The position numbers and the translations under genes were made by a program. A model generated the notes under the pieces. The model saw only the letters and a list, made by a program, of their open reading frames with translations. It was not told where the DNA came from and made no database searches. Below, piece by piece: positions 1 through 12,547 of a stretch of 64,000 bases of DNA. Location of the stretch: assembly GCA_037903475.1 (NCBI GenBank), contig JBAJFG010000151.1, forward strand, positions 160,925 to 224,924, written 5' to 3'. Each line of letters starts with the position of its first letter. Positions within the stretch are counted from its first letter, which is position 1. The DNA is from Ancylostoma caninum. Lineage: Eukaryota; Nematoda; Chromadorea; Rhabditida; Ancylostomatidae.

Positions 1-3000
1 CATGTTCGGCGCCTCTTCCTACTGAGACACGAACGGCGGAACAAGGAGAGGCTCACTGTCGCATTTTGATGCCGCCTTATGTGCGGAATGTGGCGCAGCT
101 TGTATTTTGCTCTCACCTGTACCGGTAAGTAACCTCTATGTTGTTGATCATAGGGAAACTAAGCACTGGTGCCGACGGCTTGATGGTAGGAAACATTGAA
201 CTCTTGTTGAAAACCATGGAAGAAACACATGACTTCGATTTCCGAATTTGTGGACTGGCAGAAACCTTGGCATGCTGATTGCGATTTCACAATGACAAAC
301 AACTGGAATAAGTATTCCGAAGATGCAGAGAAACATGCATTTCTCAAAGAATACTAGTCGATTTATGGGTTCAGTGATCGATCTGTACTTCTACTACACA
401 GCTCCAGGAGCTTATTCCAACCTACTTTACATTTCCCAGTGGTGAGCATCTTATAGAGAATCGCTTATTTCCAAGGTTTTCTTTTTGGAAACAGTAATTA
501 CCAGTAATTTAGCTATGTGGCGACTCGTCCGTATATGACTTAGATGCTAACAACATTAACTATTTCATTTGTGTCTTTCTTACCTGTGATGTTTTATCGG
601 AATGATAAATTTACTTGTAAGTTTCCATCAACTTCGAAGGGGTAACTTCATAGACATAGACGAAGTCCTATGGCCTGATTTGGCCCTTTGATCTTCCCAT
701 CCACTCTATCTCCTCTCCATATAGCATCATTGTTTACCCTATTTTTTTTCATATTTTTAAACAACAAGTAAGTGTTAAATAGTGTTAACCATTTTGCAGT
801 ATCTGAGGACGTTTACTGCAACTCTTTAGCCTTGAAAACCAAAGGAAAACTAAGAAGGAAGAGGAATAAATGGAGCTTTGAAAACCAAAGGAAAACTAGG
901 AAAAAAGAGGAACTAATGGAGAAGAAGACTTCATCACCTTCCTGAGAAACTTCGAAAATTTTCCGTTTCACACTGTTTATTTGAAACTGGTTTACGTCCG
1001 CTTTCCGATCAACGGAAGCTGACCGTGGAAAATTCCTGGTTATCCCTGGATTTGCGGTAAGGTGAAGGTCGTGCTGGTCCTACCTTGGTGAAGCACAGAA
1101 GTTATTTATTTACTTATTCATTTATTTATTTTCACAACGCTGTGATAAGGGCACAATGCTACTCAGAATGAGGGAAACAAAGAAAGTGATGAATGTTAAC
1201 AAGTGTTATGGAAGTTCAGAGCAACTTTATACTTCATTTGTATCATTTTTATAAAGGCTGAATGAGGCCTTCTAGTTAGGGTCTTGGTGCGCTTTTGTTT
1301 CCTTATGCTTCTACAACTCCTTGCCTAACAATATTTTTTACATCATTTCCGATACAACCTTATACACGGTGGGAGTGGAGAGTTATACCTCGTAAGGGTC
1401 CCTCTGTCATTGGCTAACTCATCCAACTGGCCAATCGCAGAACTTGCCTTCATCTCTCGCCCTTTTCTGGGACAACACCCTTCATCTCCATGAAATCAAA
1501 TAATTATATTCCTTCTCATTATAATTAGGATAATAATACATGAGATGTAGTTAAATTCGAAAATTCTCGAGTCCGAATAAGTTACGATTTCGGGTAAAGG
1601 AGGGAGAAGCACTAGCGTTACGGAATGATAGTAGAGGATTAAGAGCTCCCTCTATTTTCGACCTTCAGATTTTTTTGGATCCCGTTCTTGATTTATCTCT
1701 AAATTAGTTGAGTCATTAAATTTTTATGCGGTTGGAAGCATACCCCTTCTTGTGAATATTAAACAATATATTGCTCCAAACGGATTCAGGTCAAATTTCT
1801 TCCACTTGCACTTGTGCACGTAAATCCTCGAGCCCACCCAGTTGAATCAGTTTTCTACGTATTTAAGGCATAAATATTTGATAACGATGTAGAAAGTGGG
1901 TAACTGAGCGTTCAGTCGTGGTCTCACGTCATCTTTGTATGCACATATCCATAACGCTATTTGTTGCACACGTCTATATACGCATCCACGTACATGCGTC
2001 ATTGTAACCTGATCCCATGCCTAATTTGGGGTGTGTCTAGCGGGTCGTCATTCGGCGAGCTAAAAGCTCACTTCTACTGGCATGCACAGCCACCAATGTG
2101 AAATCATGTCGGGTCGACCTGCTTCCTAGGCCATTTTTACATTTTCTACTTCGTGACATTCTATTCCTAACATCTTAAAGGCAGAGGGTCACCTCGTTCT
2201 GCCTGTTGGATTTACCAACATATCCTAGACCTTCTCATCATGTTGATCCTTGGGATGTACATTAACAGGCACAGAAGCGACGAAATCGCCATTTTTGGAA
2301 GGCTCGAACTGGATAAAAATTTGGAGCCCGGAGGCGGATCGCTCCAAGCTGCGCTGGCTGCCTGCCACGGCTGCCGCGTCGGTCAACGAGTCTTGGCGTG
2401 TACAACCGATAAGATCAACGGCTTCACATGTCAACTCGGGTTGGCAAACTGTTGCAGACCCCGTCCTGGAAAACGGGTTTGTAGACCATTCTGAGACAAT
2501 TTATGTGTACCTTTGGAACCATTGCGCCGAGTAGATGCAGAATCTGCTGTGAGCTGAACTACGAAAATGAGGTGGACCCCTGCCTTTAAGCTGTTCGCTA
2601 TGATTAGATGCACCTTGGTGTGCGCTCAGTGACGTGAAGTCTCTTCTGACACGAAATTTTTTTTCGAAAAGGATGCGGAGGTCCTGACAGTTTCCTGACA
2701 GTTTTGACTTTTCATCGAGAGAGAGTCACGAGAACTCGTTGCGTATCGATATTCGGGGAATGCTCGATATGCTTCGCCCTTTAGAGAGTGAGCGATTTGC
2801 ATAAAATTGTCACTACCGCCCAAAATCAAACACGGTTAATGCTACCTGCTCGTGCACACAGATCATCGTTCACTCTACCAGGGTGCTTGGAATTTGGGGT
2901 TGGAATTCTTTTTGTTTTTAAATATGTCGTGAAGAGACTCAGCTCAGGCATGTTGTTTGTTTACTTTTCGATTGAGCAGTTAAGCTTTTTGCTAGTAAAC

Positions 3001-4418
3001 AACCTTGCTGGGTACGTGTAAAAGCTGTGGAAGGAAAAAAAAATCTCTGGTCTACAATTCAGCGGTGAGGTTACGAGAACAAGGCAGAGGAAAGGTGAAG
3101 GAGGCTTTTGTACTGGTCGTTTTGTTGCGTAATTTTGCTTGTATTCGTGCTTCGTTTTATGATTTTTTCTGGCTCAAAAAGAGTGCTACTTTCGGCTTTA
3201 GCAAAAAAGGATCAGATGCTCCGAATAAACACAAATGCTTTGAAATGACTTTCAAATAATCTGCAATACTTCTTAAGCACATTCTGATCAAACAACAATC
3301 CTATCTATAGTGCAATACATGCGTAATTTTTCTCGGTATAGATTTCCTTCTACTGTTTAATGCAGGTTTCACTGACCTTCCTTGAATTTCGATCTACTTT
3401 AAGGGCAGCGCATTCTTAAAGTTTGAGAACTTTGAACTAATTCTGATTTAGTTTAAAACACATTTTTTGCCCACGTGAATGCCCCCTGTTAGAATCGCTT
3501 ATTGACCCTGATGATACGAGCAGGCGAATGGAGTTTCAACATTTTCCACTCATTTTCAATTTTCCCTGAATTATTTTGCATTCTAAAAATTTGGAAAATT
3601 CCTCTGATCTGAAAATATAACTTGGAATATTGGAGTTGTTCACTTCGATTATGGTCGGGCTTTTGTACCTTTGTCGCTTTCTGTTCCGGTACTTGGTCTA
3701 TGTCGCTCGCAATCTTTTGAATAGTGGACTTTACCAACTTCTTTGGAATAGTTCATAGCTTCGCGGAACTTGGCAGGATGCTTGCTTAAGTATTTGGCTT
3801 GAATGGCGACAGACACATTTATTTGCTATTTTTTTTTCGTGTACTTACCTATGTTTACGTTTAAGTAAATGGACGTCTGTCCTATTGAGAGAGTTTTCCT
3901 GTGATGTTTGATGTCTTGAAGAAGGGCGATGTCACAGCTGTTCCTCTTAAAAATGAGATGATGTTCAGCAAATATTGTGGATCATGGAGCAATATATAGA
4001 GCCAAAGCGCTGCTTGGCGGAGCTTTGTCTCGGACTCTTGTGCCACATTACCTCTCGGTCAGTTGAAGGCAAGAAAATCATTGTCATTCACACGAAACAC
4101 AGTTTTGTCGCGCTTCTCTCAAATGAAAATGATTTTCTGTAACTGACATATTAATTCCACTTTTTATCTGTAAGAGAAGTTCAGGGGAAATTTTCTATGC
4201 ATGGTAAATTGGAATGAAATGCTTTGTGGTGACTCTATTTGCTGCTGCGTGGCTTGTACCCAGATAATTCCGGGCTAATTTTTTTCTTTTAGTCTTCATA
4301 CTCTTGGTAGCTTTGATGCAGCGAGAGTGATGCTATGTTATCCTGAGAAAAGAATATGATAGAGATTCATGATATGATGGATATTACTGGCTATCGCATG
4401 TACAATTGTGCTTTTTTG
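1..4418. other. Intergenic stretch without a supported gene
   Basis: AT-rich sequence with many stops in all frames. A weak exon candidate runs from the window edge to a GTAAGT donor at about 125 (+). It is open in one frame but has no recognisable domain, so it is not called as a gene. The block 2240-2620 is more GC-rich than its surroundings and is open on both strands, which suggests an old repeat rather than a host gene. I see nothing else of note here. Confidence 0.5.
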
Positions 4419-4696
4419 AACTGCAAACTCTGATAACTGTGCAGCACGAACGCAGCCCGAACGGCGTAATGGTTCGGGTAGAAACCCTAGCAGCAACAGT
4501 TGCCAGTTGCTGCAATCCTCCCCTTGATTGCTGCCGTCCCTCAGCAATTGTTGCTAAAGGGCCGACAGATTGAGCAGCAATTGAGGGGAGGATGACAGCA
4601 ACTGGCAAACGTTGCTGCTAGGGCTTCTACCCGAAACATTACGCCGTTTGGTTGCGTTTGTCCTGCACAGTTATCAGAGAACTTGCTTTGCAGTTG
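4419..4696. repeat. Foldback MITE with arms of about 115 bp
   Basis: The left arm from AACTGC (4419) through CTCTGATAACTGTGCAG, the GGCGTAATG-TTCGGGTAGAA block and CTAGCAGCAAC is repeated as its reverse complement ending at 4696, with a few mismatches and a 7-nt indel near the tip. The loop between the arms is about 60 bp. There is no coding potential. The ORFs across it arise from the repeat itself. I could not define a target-site duplication, so the superfamily is unknown. Confidence 0.8.
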
Positions 4697-5235
4697 TAAC
4701 ATAGTAATAGTAGACGAGTGAACTCGTTAAATCGAAACCTCATTCTATGTGAACTGTGGGACCCTCCCTGTTATTCTGTATGGGAATCTTTGTCAGCCTT
4801 TTCCGGGCTTTGTTTTCTGTGAAATCACACGTATGGCGTTAAGTACTTCATGTTAATGGGGGAAAAATTGCTAATTTGGCATCAATGGGGATTCTAGTTC
4901 AGCCCTTAACTTCTTGAATAAGCCATGCCACAAATTACGAAACTGAACCCTAGCCCACCATCCTTCAAGTAAAAAAAAACCACCAATCTCTATAGCCATC
5001 ACTTTGTTGCAACCCATCTGACACACATACATTCACGATCGGCCCTCCCTTGACCCGCCTTGCTTACGTCCAGTGGGGGCGGGCAAAAGCGGATAGGCCG
5101 GCCAATGGCAGCCTTTCTCCCCACCCAGCCAAGTGACGATGCTGTCAACGTCTAAAAGTGACGTGCACTTATAGTGTGAACATCTAAAATGCAATTTGTA
5201 GTACGATATCTGCAAAGAATCCTCAGAATGTGCAT
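4697..5235. other. Upstream region of the PPxY membrane protein gene
   Basis: This is non-coding sequence between the foldback element and the first recognised exon. It contains a moderately GC-rich block around 5040-5130. No TATA box or other promoter element could be assigned with confidence. Confidence 0.4.
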
Positions 5236-5241
5236 TTGCAG
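5232..5241 (+). promoter_or_regulatory. Splice acceptor two bases before the start codon (probable SL trans-splice site)
   Basis: The sequence GCATTTGCAG ends at 5241 and is followed by AA and then the ATG at 5244. A pyrimidine-rich acceptor this close to an initiator ATG is the usual layout of spliced-leader trans-splicing in nematodes. A cis-spliced 5' UTR exon further upstream cannot be excluded from sequence alone. Confidence 0.5.
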
Positions 5242-5243
5242 AA

Positions 5244-8200
5244 ATGCCTTACGACTCGGACACCGCGTCCACAAAAGGAATACCGAACGGTGCATTAACG
5301 GTACTCATTATCGCCGCCGTCGCTATCGTGTCCGTTGTCATCACCCTATTCTGTATGCTCGTCAACAACAGAAGGACTCGACGAACACAACAACGTGTAC
5401 AGGTGAGATTTCAGTTATGGAAGTTTAAGGTTGAAAATCCATGCTTTCGAACCAGCTTGGGTTACGGGACGTGACCAAGTAACCTAAGCCAACCATTTTT
5501 GCTCTCTGCCAATGATCTGTTGTCAACTGCGGGCAGCACTGGTTTAGGTGTGTGTGTGTGTGTTGTTATGTTAGAGAGGGTTGAGAAAAATTGCTGCTCG
5601 AAATGCTAATTTTTAGGGCTAACTTTTTTCTCATACTCCCAAGAATTTTCAACTACACGTAATATGCAGACGTTATCTTCATTTCCAAGGTTTTTGGGAA
5701 CATTCATAGGAAAGATGACTCTTACTGTGAAAGTTGCATTCACGACACGTTTCTCCCCTTCCATTCTCCTTGCTTCAACTTTTCGGAATGCTGAAGGAAT
5801 TGGTGGAGGCTTCTGGTGGGAGCTCCTGCATCAGCTCTTTTTTTATATATAGAATTATCCTTGCAATAAACTTCTACTTTTTGTCGTTATTCACGAATTT
5901 CGGAGTGGAGCAGAGGGTAGAAGGCAAAATGACTACCATGAATATGATTTCTACTACTTCCTGTGTACTACAACCGCCTCAAAAGGTATTGTGGTATGCA
6001 AATGTGCCATTGCATAGCCACATGTTTTCATGTGGATGGGCAACACGACCTGTTCCTAGGACATAAGTCATAAAATGATGTGTGATATAAAAGACCTGTG
6101 CAACATCTATTCATGCACGTATCCATGACTCCAGGGCCTGAATGCATTATTGAGATTACCCAAAGTAAAGGTATTAATGGAGGGTGAATTTTTATGATGT
6201 TGACATGTTTACCCTGGGTAATCCCAGTGATGCATGGGGGCTCAGCTCGTTTGGGTGATGAATTCGCAGTGTGTTAATTCGGAGAAGATGGGTCAGCATT
6301 TTTGAGGATTGACGTGGTGAAGTTTTATAGTTAAGTTGCAATAGCGCTGTTTCTGTAGGCCCAAACAAAATATGTCGTAAAGAACAAACAACGAGTCCTT
6401 CAAAATATTGATATTTTTTACTAACTACTCATTCAATGCAAAACTTCGAAGGTTACTGCGTGCCGAGGATAGGGAATAATTGCTTTTAAAGGATTTTCAT
6501 AGATTTTTTGCCGATTTCAAATGGAAGGGATCTCTTCCTTTCAAATTTGAAAAGCTTCCAACCGTTCTTGTTTTTGGTCTCAAACCCTACTACGTAATTC
6601 CCATGTAGCCAGCCGCGAACAGGAGTTTGCATGATTAATCCTCCCGCTCCCCACATGGACTTCGGCTCGATCTGTGGTGTTTGGAGTGTGCGCGACGAGT
6701 TTGTTGGTAACATGAACCCGTTGGCCCATCGGTTTTCCCTTTGGCAGGAAACGCTCCTCCTCATCGGATTTCGGGAAAAAACTAGTAGCTATGAGTGATG
6801 AATTTTAGCACTTTCAGCGAATGACGCTCACTGGAGCGAGAGACTCGCTGTCGTCGAACACGTCGCTGCCGACGATCCCCGTTTTTCCACGGATGACGGA
6901 GTTGCCCATGTACATCACCCCGTCGCAGTACGATCCGAAGTTCGACGCTCCGCCAACCTACGAGGAAGCTGTACGTTCCTCTCCCAACAGTCCCGTGTCG
7001 CCTACGGTAGGTTGATTTTCTGACGTATCTACAGTATATTTCGTTGGCAGATGAGCTTTCAAGGATATATCTAAGATTTATATTTATGTCTGAAGTTTAT
7101 ACTTATTAGAAACTATAGCAAGCGACGCCTTTTTCTATATGATGGATGAGATCTGAAAAAATTAATTTCAAATCCTCCTCGGCCAATTTTTTATCCATCG
7201 TTTGGGAGATCATCGGCTAAATACTAATGTACAGCACTTTCTTTCGAGTTCCTCGTTATCCTCTTGCAGCTGGACTCATGATGGTCCCCTAGAAGGTTGA
7301 CACCTACGTTCCGCTAATGGAAAATGGGCCACCCCCCTTACCCTGTTGAGTTGAAATCCTTGGGTGAATTTCACCGATTTTTTCTCGGTGTCTATCCAGG
7401 TAATATAGCTCTAACTCGACAACTTTCACGAATACCGCCGCTTTTCCGCCAATATCCGAACTCTTCCCTCTTTTCAGATAAGAGATACCTGCTACACAGT
7501 AGTTTGTAGCGTAGTTCACGTTGACATGAGATTTTTCTGCCGAAATGACAATGGGTCTGCGTAAATATTGACATTTTGTCGCCGGTAGTCAGGAGGGTTG
7601 TCGCCTTCAAACGTTGCAGAGTTCAGAGAACTATGAAATTCGAGAACAATGGGGAAACCCGCTGGCAGAAATGGGGTCGATAGAAGTTATTTTGAGGGAG
7701 ATGTCGGCATTTTTGGAGAGACAGCCCTTATTTTTGGACGAATTCAGTGACAATTCGATGTTTTATCCATTCTTTTTCTGGACAAATGGCAGTTTAGGAA
7801 AAAGTAGGTGGTTAGCTATTTTTTGCCTCTGCTAATGTCGTTTATTTCTGTCAAGTCATTTCTACTCTTTTCCCTTTGAAATTCATTGATTTTTCTGAGT
7901 TAACATTTGATAGGGACGAATATGTTTCTCATCGGCAGAGAAAAATGTTTTAGGTCAACTCCCCTGTTCAAACCAAGCATTTTAAACCGAATAAAAATCA
8001 AATATTTAACTATCCTTGTGCTCAACTAAGTTGCAAGTTATCAAAATGTGCTGGCTCTTCTTCTGGATCGTAAACCCTTCTGGAATTCTTCAAGGTGTGT
8101 TCAGCTCTCCTGCCTTCGAGTTCGCACTCTCCCTGCGGAAAATGCGGAATCTTTCAATAAAATTCTAAGGTTTTCACCAGCTTTTCCCAAAAAATGCTTG

Positions 8201-8833
8201 CGAAAAATTTAATTCTGCTCAAAAGTGAGCTGTTCCGCATCGACTTGCTTCATCTGATCGTTTCTGCGTAGTCTTGTCTTTTTCCGGTTTGTGTGGAGTA
8301 GTGCTCTTGATCTTGCCATCCATGAGGTTACATATTTAGTTTCTATATCCACTTATAGATTTTTTTGAAACAGTATTTAGGGCAGGAAGAAAAGAATTTA
8401 TGAAAGAAAAAAAGGTCACAGGCATAGTTATGTTAATAAAGATTCTAAAAGTTGTTACTACTCGAGTTTTTGATCAGTAATTGCGCTCACTTCTTTATTT
8501 TCTAGGATGGCACGTTTCCAGCACAACAAACACCATCACCTCAACAATCACAGCAGCAAATTTCAGTGGAAACTGACACCCCGGCCAGGTTCGTACATCT
8601 GTAATCATCTGTGGGACTTTTCCTTGGACCTTTGAATTTTGAACACTTAGATTGAAAAGAAGTTCTGGGATTTCCCAACTTTTTTATGGTTTTTTCTTAG
8701 TGGATTTTAAAATCAGCTATTTCAGTCCATGTCTTTCGCCCTGCAGAAGGTAAATTTTCTCAAAATCCTCATTTACAGAATTGACGTTCGAGTCGAAATG
8801 GCCGAAATTCCCACGACGTCGTCGTCACATTAA
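5244..8833 (+). CDS. Single-pass membrane protein with cytoplasmic PPxY motif
   Basis: Four exons join in phase: 5244-5402, 6818-7006, 8506-8588 and 8779-8833 (stop TAA). They give about 161 residues. Introns begin GTGAGA, GTAGGT and GTTCGT, and end CTTTCAG, TTTCTAG and TTTACAG. A short polar N-terminus (residues 1-16) precedes one hydrophobic segment (about 17-40), then a basic stop-transfer stretch ([11 protein letters not shown]). There is no cleavable signal peptide, so I infer N-out, C-in topology. The cytoplasmic tail is rich in Pro, Ser and Thr, with a PPTYEEA motif at 98-104 and a Gln-rich stretch encoded by exon 3. PPxY motifs bind WW domains such as those of Nedd4-type ubiquitin ligases, so an adaptor or trafficking role is an inference. 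I do not recognise a named orthologue. Intron 1 holds a small MITE. The gene converges on the dehydrogenase gene downstream. Confidence 0.8.
6134..6245. repeat. Small MITE, copy 1, in intron 1 of the PPxY gene
   Basis: The imperfect inverted ends read GCATTATTGAGATTACCC on the left and, in reverse complement, GCATCACTGGGATTACCC on the right. The spacer is short and non-coding. A second copy with the same ends is at 45605-45725. The superfamily is not assigned. End positions are accurate to a few bases. Confidence 0.7.
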
Positions 8834-9213
8834 AACTACACAACAATACTTTCAACTCCTTACCTCATTCTTTGACTACTCATTGTCCATATCCCAGCTC
8901 ACTCCCCCCCCCCCCTTGTCCCATCCGTAGGTAGAGCTGTAAGCTGTAACTATTGCCAAGGCCTCGCTGTTGGCTTCGCTCCACAATTCACTTCATTATG
9001 TCCTCGTATTGCCTCGCATATTATCCTGAAATGGATGTTATTAACACGTGCTTTTGATGTTGTATCAGCGTTACTGTTCATGTTTACTTGATTCTCAGTC
9101 GTTGGGTATCGCTATTCTGGATGACAGCATGAGAATTTGCATCGTCAGTTTCGTTGTATAATTCGCTTGCATATTTACAAACGCCATTTCAGTCAGCTTA
9201 TTTGTACACGGGT

Positions 9214-9219
9214 AAATAA
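9214..9219 (+). terminator. Poly(A) signal AATAAA of the PPxY gene
   Basis: AATAAA lies about 380 bp after the TAA stop at 8833. It implies a 3' UTR of roughly 400 nt. This is the first canonical hexamer downstream of the stop that I found on this strand. Confidence 0.6.
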
Positions 9220-9546
9220 AGATTTCAAATGAGTTTTTGAATCGAATGTTGAGGTTTTGAATCGATCATGGCAATGGCATACTGCAGATGGTAGGGAAAA
9301 CCAGACAAACATTCCCAGTAGTTTTTTAGTTTTTTATGATTCCATTTTTCTGCTCGAATACAGGTAACAGGCCATGGATGTAGCAACCATCACTTTCGAC
9401 AAAATATCACCCTTAAGGTCAGTTTACTTGCGTATGACGCTTCTGTAGAAATCCTGGGAGTGGCAAAGTCCAATAGTATCGCGCCGTTCAATTTCCTGCA
9501 AGCTTTTCGAATTCTTAGGAGACTTTTTCCATGGCAAACAATAATA

Positions 9547-9552
9547 TTTATT
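9547..9552 (-). terminator. Poly(A) signal AATAAA of the dehydrogenase gene
   Basis: On the minus strand AATAAA lies about 60 nt after the TGA stop at 9611-9613. This suggests a short 3' UTR. The convergent plus-strand signal is about 330 bp away, so the two transcripts probably do not overlap. Confidence 0.55.
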
Positions 9553-9610
9553 ACAATAAATACACACAATTATGTAGGACCAATTTGTACTATGATCTAT
9601 ACTCCAGTCT

Positions 9611-12003
9611 TCAATACGGGATAGGCCTTCCCTTTCGATCCCAAAACTTTCCAGAATGTTCAGAGATCGTCATCGCATCGACAGTCGACAGCAGCACAGG
9701 TGCTGTTTCTGACGGGTCCTTCATACCCTGAAACCAAACAGGTCGTCACTGCTATTTGAAAGAGCGGGAAACTCGTCCACTCACACTTGGACCACCCATA
9801 TCTGTTCGATTCCACCCAGGACACATGGAAACAGTGAGGATATCGGAATGTTCGATGGAAAGGATACGGGTCAGGTGGTTGACAGCTGTCTGAATAAACA
9901 CGATATTCATTCCATAAAATCACACTCCTCCTGGGAATAATTTCTGGAAAAGCCTTGCACTGCCTAGATGAAGCGTCAATACGTCGAGAAAAGTGCTACA
10001 ATTTTATGGAAAATCCCCCGCCCCTCCTACAAACCAAGAAAAAAATAAATAGCTAAATAACACAAAAACCGTTAAGATTATGTCCACCATTTTGCGTCTA
10101 TAAATGCTGGCGACAATGGGAAAGGTATTAGACAAAGAAGTACAAACGTGTTGAAAAATGGGGCACATGACGATGCGTCAAGGCACAACTTGGATGCTTG
10201 CTGTTTAGGGCACATACGTCAAATTTATACACAAGTACTCCAATTTCACAGTTAGACAATAAAAAAGCGAACTTGAAAAGTGAATACCTTGCTGCACATA
10301 TAGGCGTAATTTCCATGTACCCGTTCAGTGCCTGGACATAATTCAATAGAGCCTTTACGCCCAGAAATATTGATTACGGTAGCCGGCTGTTCCTGTGACG
10401 TCGATTTCCGCAGGAGGGGCAGGCATTCCTAAAACGATGAAGTCAGATTACATTTTGATTGAATTTGATCCATTTTCTAGTGCAGGGCAGGTGACGTTGG
10501 AAGCGAGAGCGCAGAGAAATAATCAGGGGCGTGGCCCTTTTATCGTCACTTGCACGGTCAGGATTGGTTAATAACACGCGAGAATGTCATGGTGGTTTCG
10601 GGACGGTCAGGAAACAGGAAATAGTGCAGGCAGACGACTGGCGCTTATCTTACCTGAATCATCATTGCATACGAAACCACGTTGATGTCGAAGTGTCGCA
10701 GCCAAACTCCTCTGTCACCATCCGGAATTCCTGCCTTGTGGTCCTGCAAAGAAAATGTAGCTTGTCTCAGTCAAGTTATCAGAGGCTCACCCAGATGCGC
10801 TTTTGACCTCTGTTTTCATTTGGTTATATGTTTTTTTAATAAATGGAAGGGCTCAAACTATAAAAAACTAAGACAAGAGCTCGTTTTTGTACTTATTTAA
10901 CCACTATAGAAAGAACCAGCTTTCCAACAGTGAAAAAAGCATAGCGAAGCGTTTCGCAACTATCTGAAATCTTGATGGTGTCCTAGGCTTTGTTGCCGAT
11001 CTGTTTAGTTTTTCTATAAGCCCATTGTTTGGTCTGATTTTACCAATTGATAGCCAGTTTTTTTTCGTTTTTGTTACTTCCTGTTTTTTTTGCATGAGAC
11101 GCCTCATGTAATAAATAAATAAATGAATAAATTTCCTTGGGATCTGAATTTATGGCAAAGACATGGTATGGAGCATTGTATGTGGGGAGGTTGGCACGAC
11201 CTAATTCCCTAATTGGACAACTCATGCAGCAGCAATTCAGGATTATCCTACGAGAGAGCGGGTCCTGTGGAAGAATTTTTGCTTACCTTCTCTAGTATTG
11301 CGGCGTTGTTCACCAACACGTTCAATTGTCCACTCTCATTTGCTACTGCTTCGACTACGTTTTTGATGCTCCAGTCTGAAAGAGAACGAGTGAGCCCCAG
11401 ACGATGTAGTTTTAAGAAATAGTGGTGAGCAGCACCATCTCAATAGATTTCAGCATCTCGGACGGATTTTATTTTTAAAAAAAGCAGTCCTGAAGAACTA
11501 GGCCGGAAGCGAGGCCATTTTTTACATGAGTCAGCATGGCAGTTGAAAAAGAATAAAACACCATAGTGGTAGGCCAAAAATGCGAAAAAAATCGTTCTCC
11601 AATGATTGAATAGAAAGCATGGACGGAGTGTTTAGTTTAGTGTTTAGCGGTGTGCATACAATTGTGAATTTTCTCCGCTATTTCAGATGGAACTACTAAA
11701 AGAGACGCCTTTAGGCGAGAGAAGCAACGAACCTTTCGAAACATCCAGATCAACGACTCGGAGCTTCTTTTGTGGGTCTTGTAGTGTACGGAGGTTCTGG
11801 AAGACTGTAGTGCGCACACTAGTTGCCTGATGTTTTGCATGGATCTGATGGACGAGAAATTCACTTACCTCTGCTTTCTCGCTGTTGCGACATCCGCCGT
11901 ATACTCTCGTCACAGCATCGTTCGCTAGTAGCGCTCGAGTAAGTTCGTAACCAACGCCACGATTAGCACCGCTGATCAGAACTACGCCTTGGATTCGGCC
12001 CAT
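9611..12003 (-). CDS. Short-chain dehydrogenase/reductase (SDR), sniffer / C-factor-like
   Basis: Seven exons on the minus strand join in phase: 12003-11869, 11796-11733, 11375-11287, 10743-10654, 10428-10288, 9889-9785 and 9727-9611. They encode 246 residues, normal for a classical SDR. The NAD(P)-binding motif SGANRGVG is at 11-18. DLDV of the second Rossmann half precedes an NNAA variant of NNAG at 89-92. The catalytic part has NISG (Ser148) and YMCSK, i.e. YxxxK with Tyr169 and Lys173. CPGWNRTDMGGPS follows, and the C-terminus is FWDRKGRPIPY. This arrangement is typical of the carbonyl-reductase-like sniffer/C-factor group, so NAD(P)H-dependent carbonyl reduction in the cytosol is expected; the substrate is unknown. 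Introns are short to about 540 bp, with GTAAGT/GTGAGT donors. The start ATG follows CCTAG-AA, a possible trans-splice acceptor. A young Tc5-like element begins about 95 bp upstream of the ATG. No disabling change was seen. Confidence 0.93.
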
Positions 12004-12262
12004 TTCTAGGATTCGCAGGGCCTATATGGAAAACTGTGATGGGCAGTAGAAAAATGTTCAAGAAGAGACTGAAGGGATGAAAAAGAAAAACTAGCTCACA
12101 AGGGAAGTGCAAGAGGCCATATTCGAAAATCGGGATGAAACCTATCTGGCTTGAATCTTTGTTGGAGAGGGTGTTGCAGTATATATTTTGTTACTGCCCT
12201 CGGCTTCAAAAAACAAAAATCCCACCACAGTACTATATGCGTTGCAGCACTAGTCCGTCAGC

Positions 12263-12335
12263 GACGAGGTGGCCGAGTGGAGAGGATGCGGACTGATAGG
12301 CAGGAGGTCGAGGGTTTGGATCCCGTCATTGACAC
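12263..12335 (+). other. tRNA-like segment with A and B boxes in the left Tc5 arm
   Basis: TGGCCGAGTGG (12270-12280) matches a pol III A box of a class II (Ser/Leu-type) tRNA. GGTTTGGATCC (12313-12323) matches a B box at a suitable distance. The flanks pair poorly as an acceptor stem, so this is tRNA-like and not a functional tRNA. The same segment is in copy 2 at about 37907-37979. Confidence 0.6.
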
Positions 12336-12547
12336 TCGTTTTGCATTTTTGTTTTTTATTCCTCCTATGTTATTGAAATCAATTTTGGAGGGCTAGAAGA
12401 CAACACTTGTCTTTACTGACGTACTAGCTATAGAATAACTACTATGCTATGAACGTAGTTTAGTGATCGTACAGCTTTCCCTCGAGTCGCTAGAAAATTG
12501 TAAAATTTTCATTCAAAACAAAAAAAGGATGGTCAATGAGAAAGCAT

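Noticed and set aside
6486..6764. Minus-strand 92-codon ORF in intron 1 of the PPxY gene
   Set aside because: It has no domain and no splice context, and is probably a chance frame.
9660..9923. Minus-strand 87-codon ORF with Cys residues, first read as a secreted protein
   Set aside because: It is the wrong frame. Splicing at 9784/9727 and 9889 gives the SDR C-terminus, with PGW..TDMGG and a natural stop.
11637..11864. Minus-strand ORF overlapping the second SDR exon
   Set aside because: The 64-nt exon 11796-11733 in the SDR frame explains the coding signal.
12263..12335. Possible functional tRNA gene of Ser/Leu type
   Set aside because: The A and B boxes are good, but acceptor and T stems pair poorly and the segment lies in a transposon arm.
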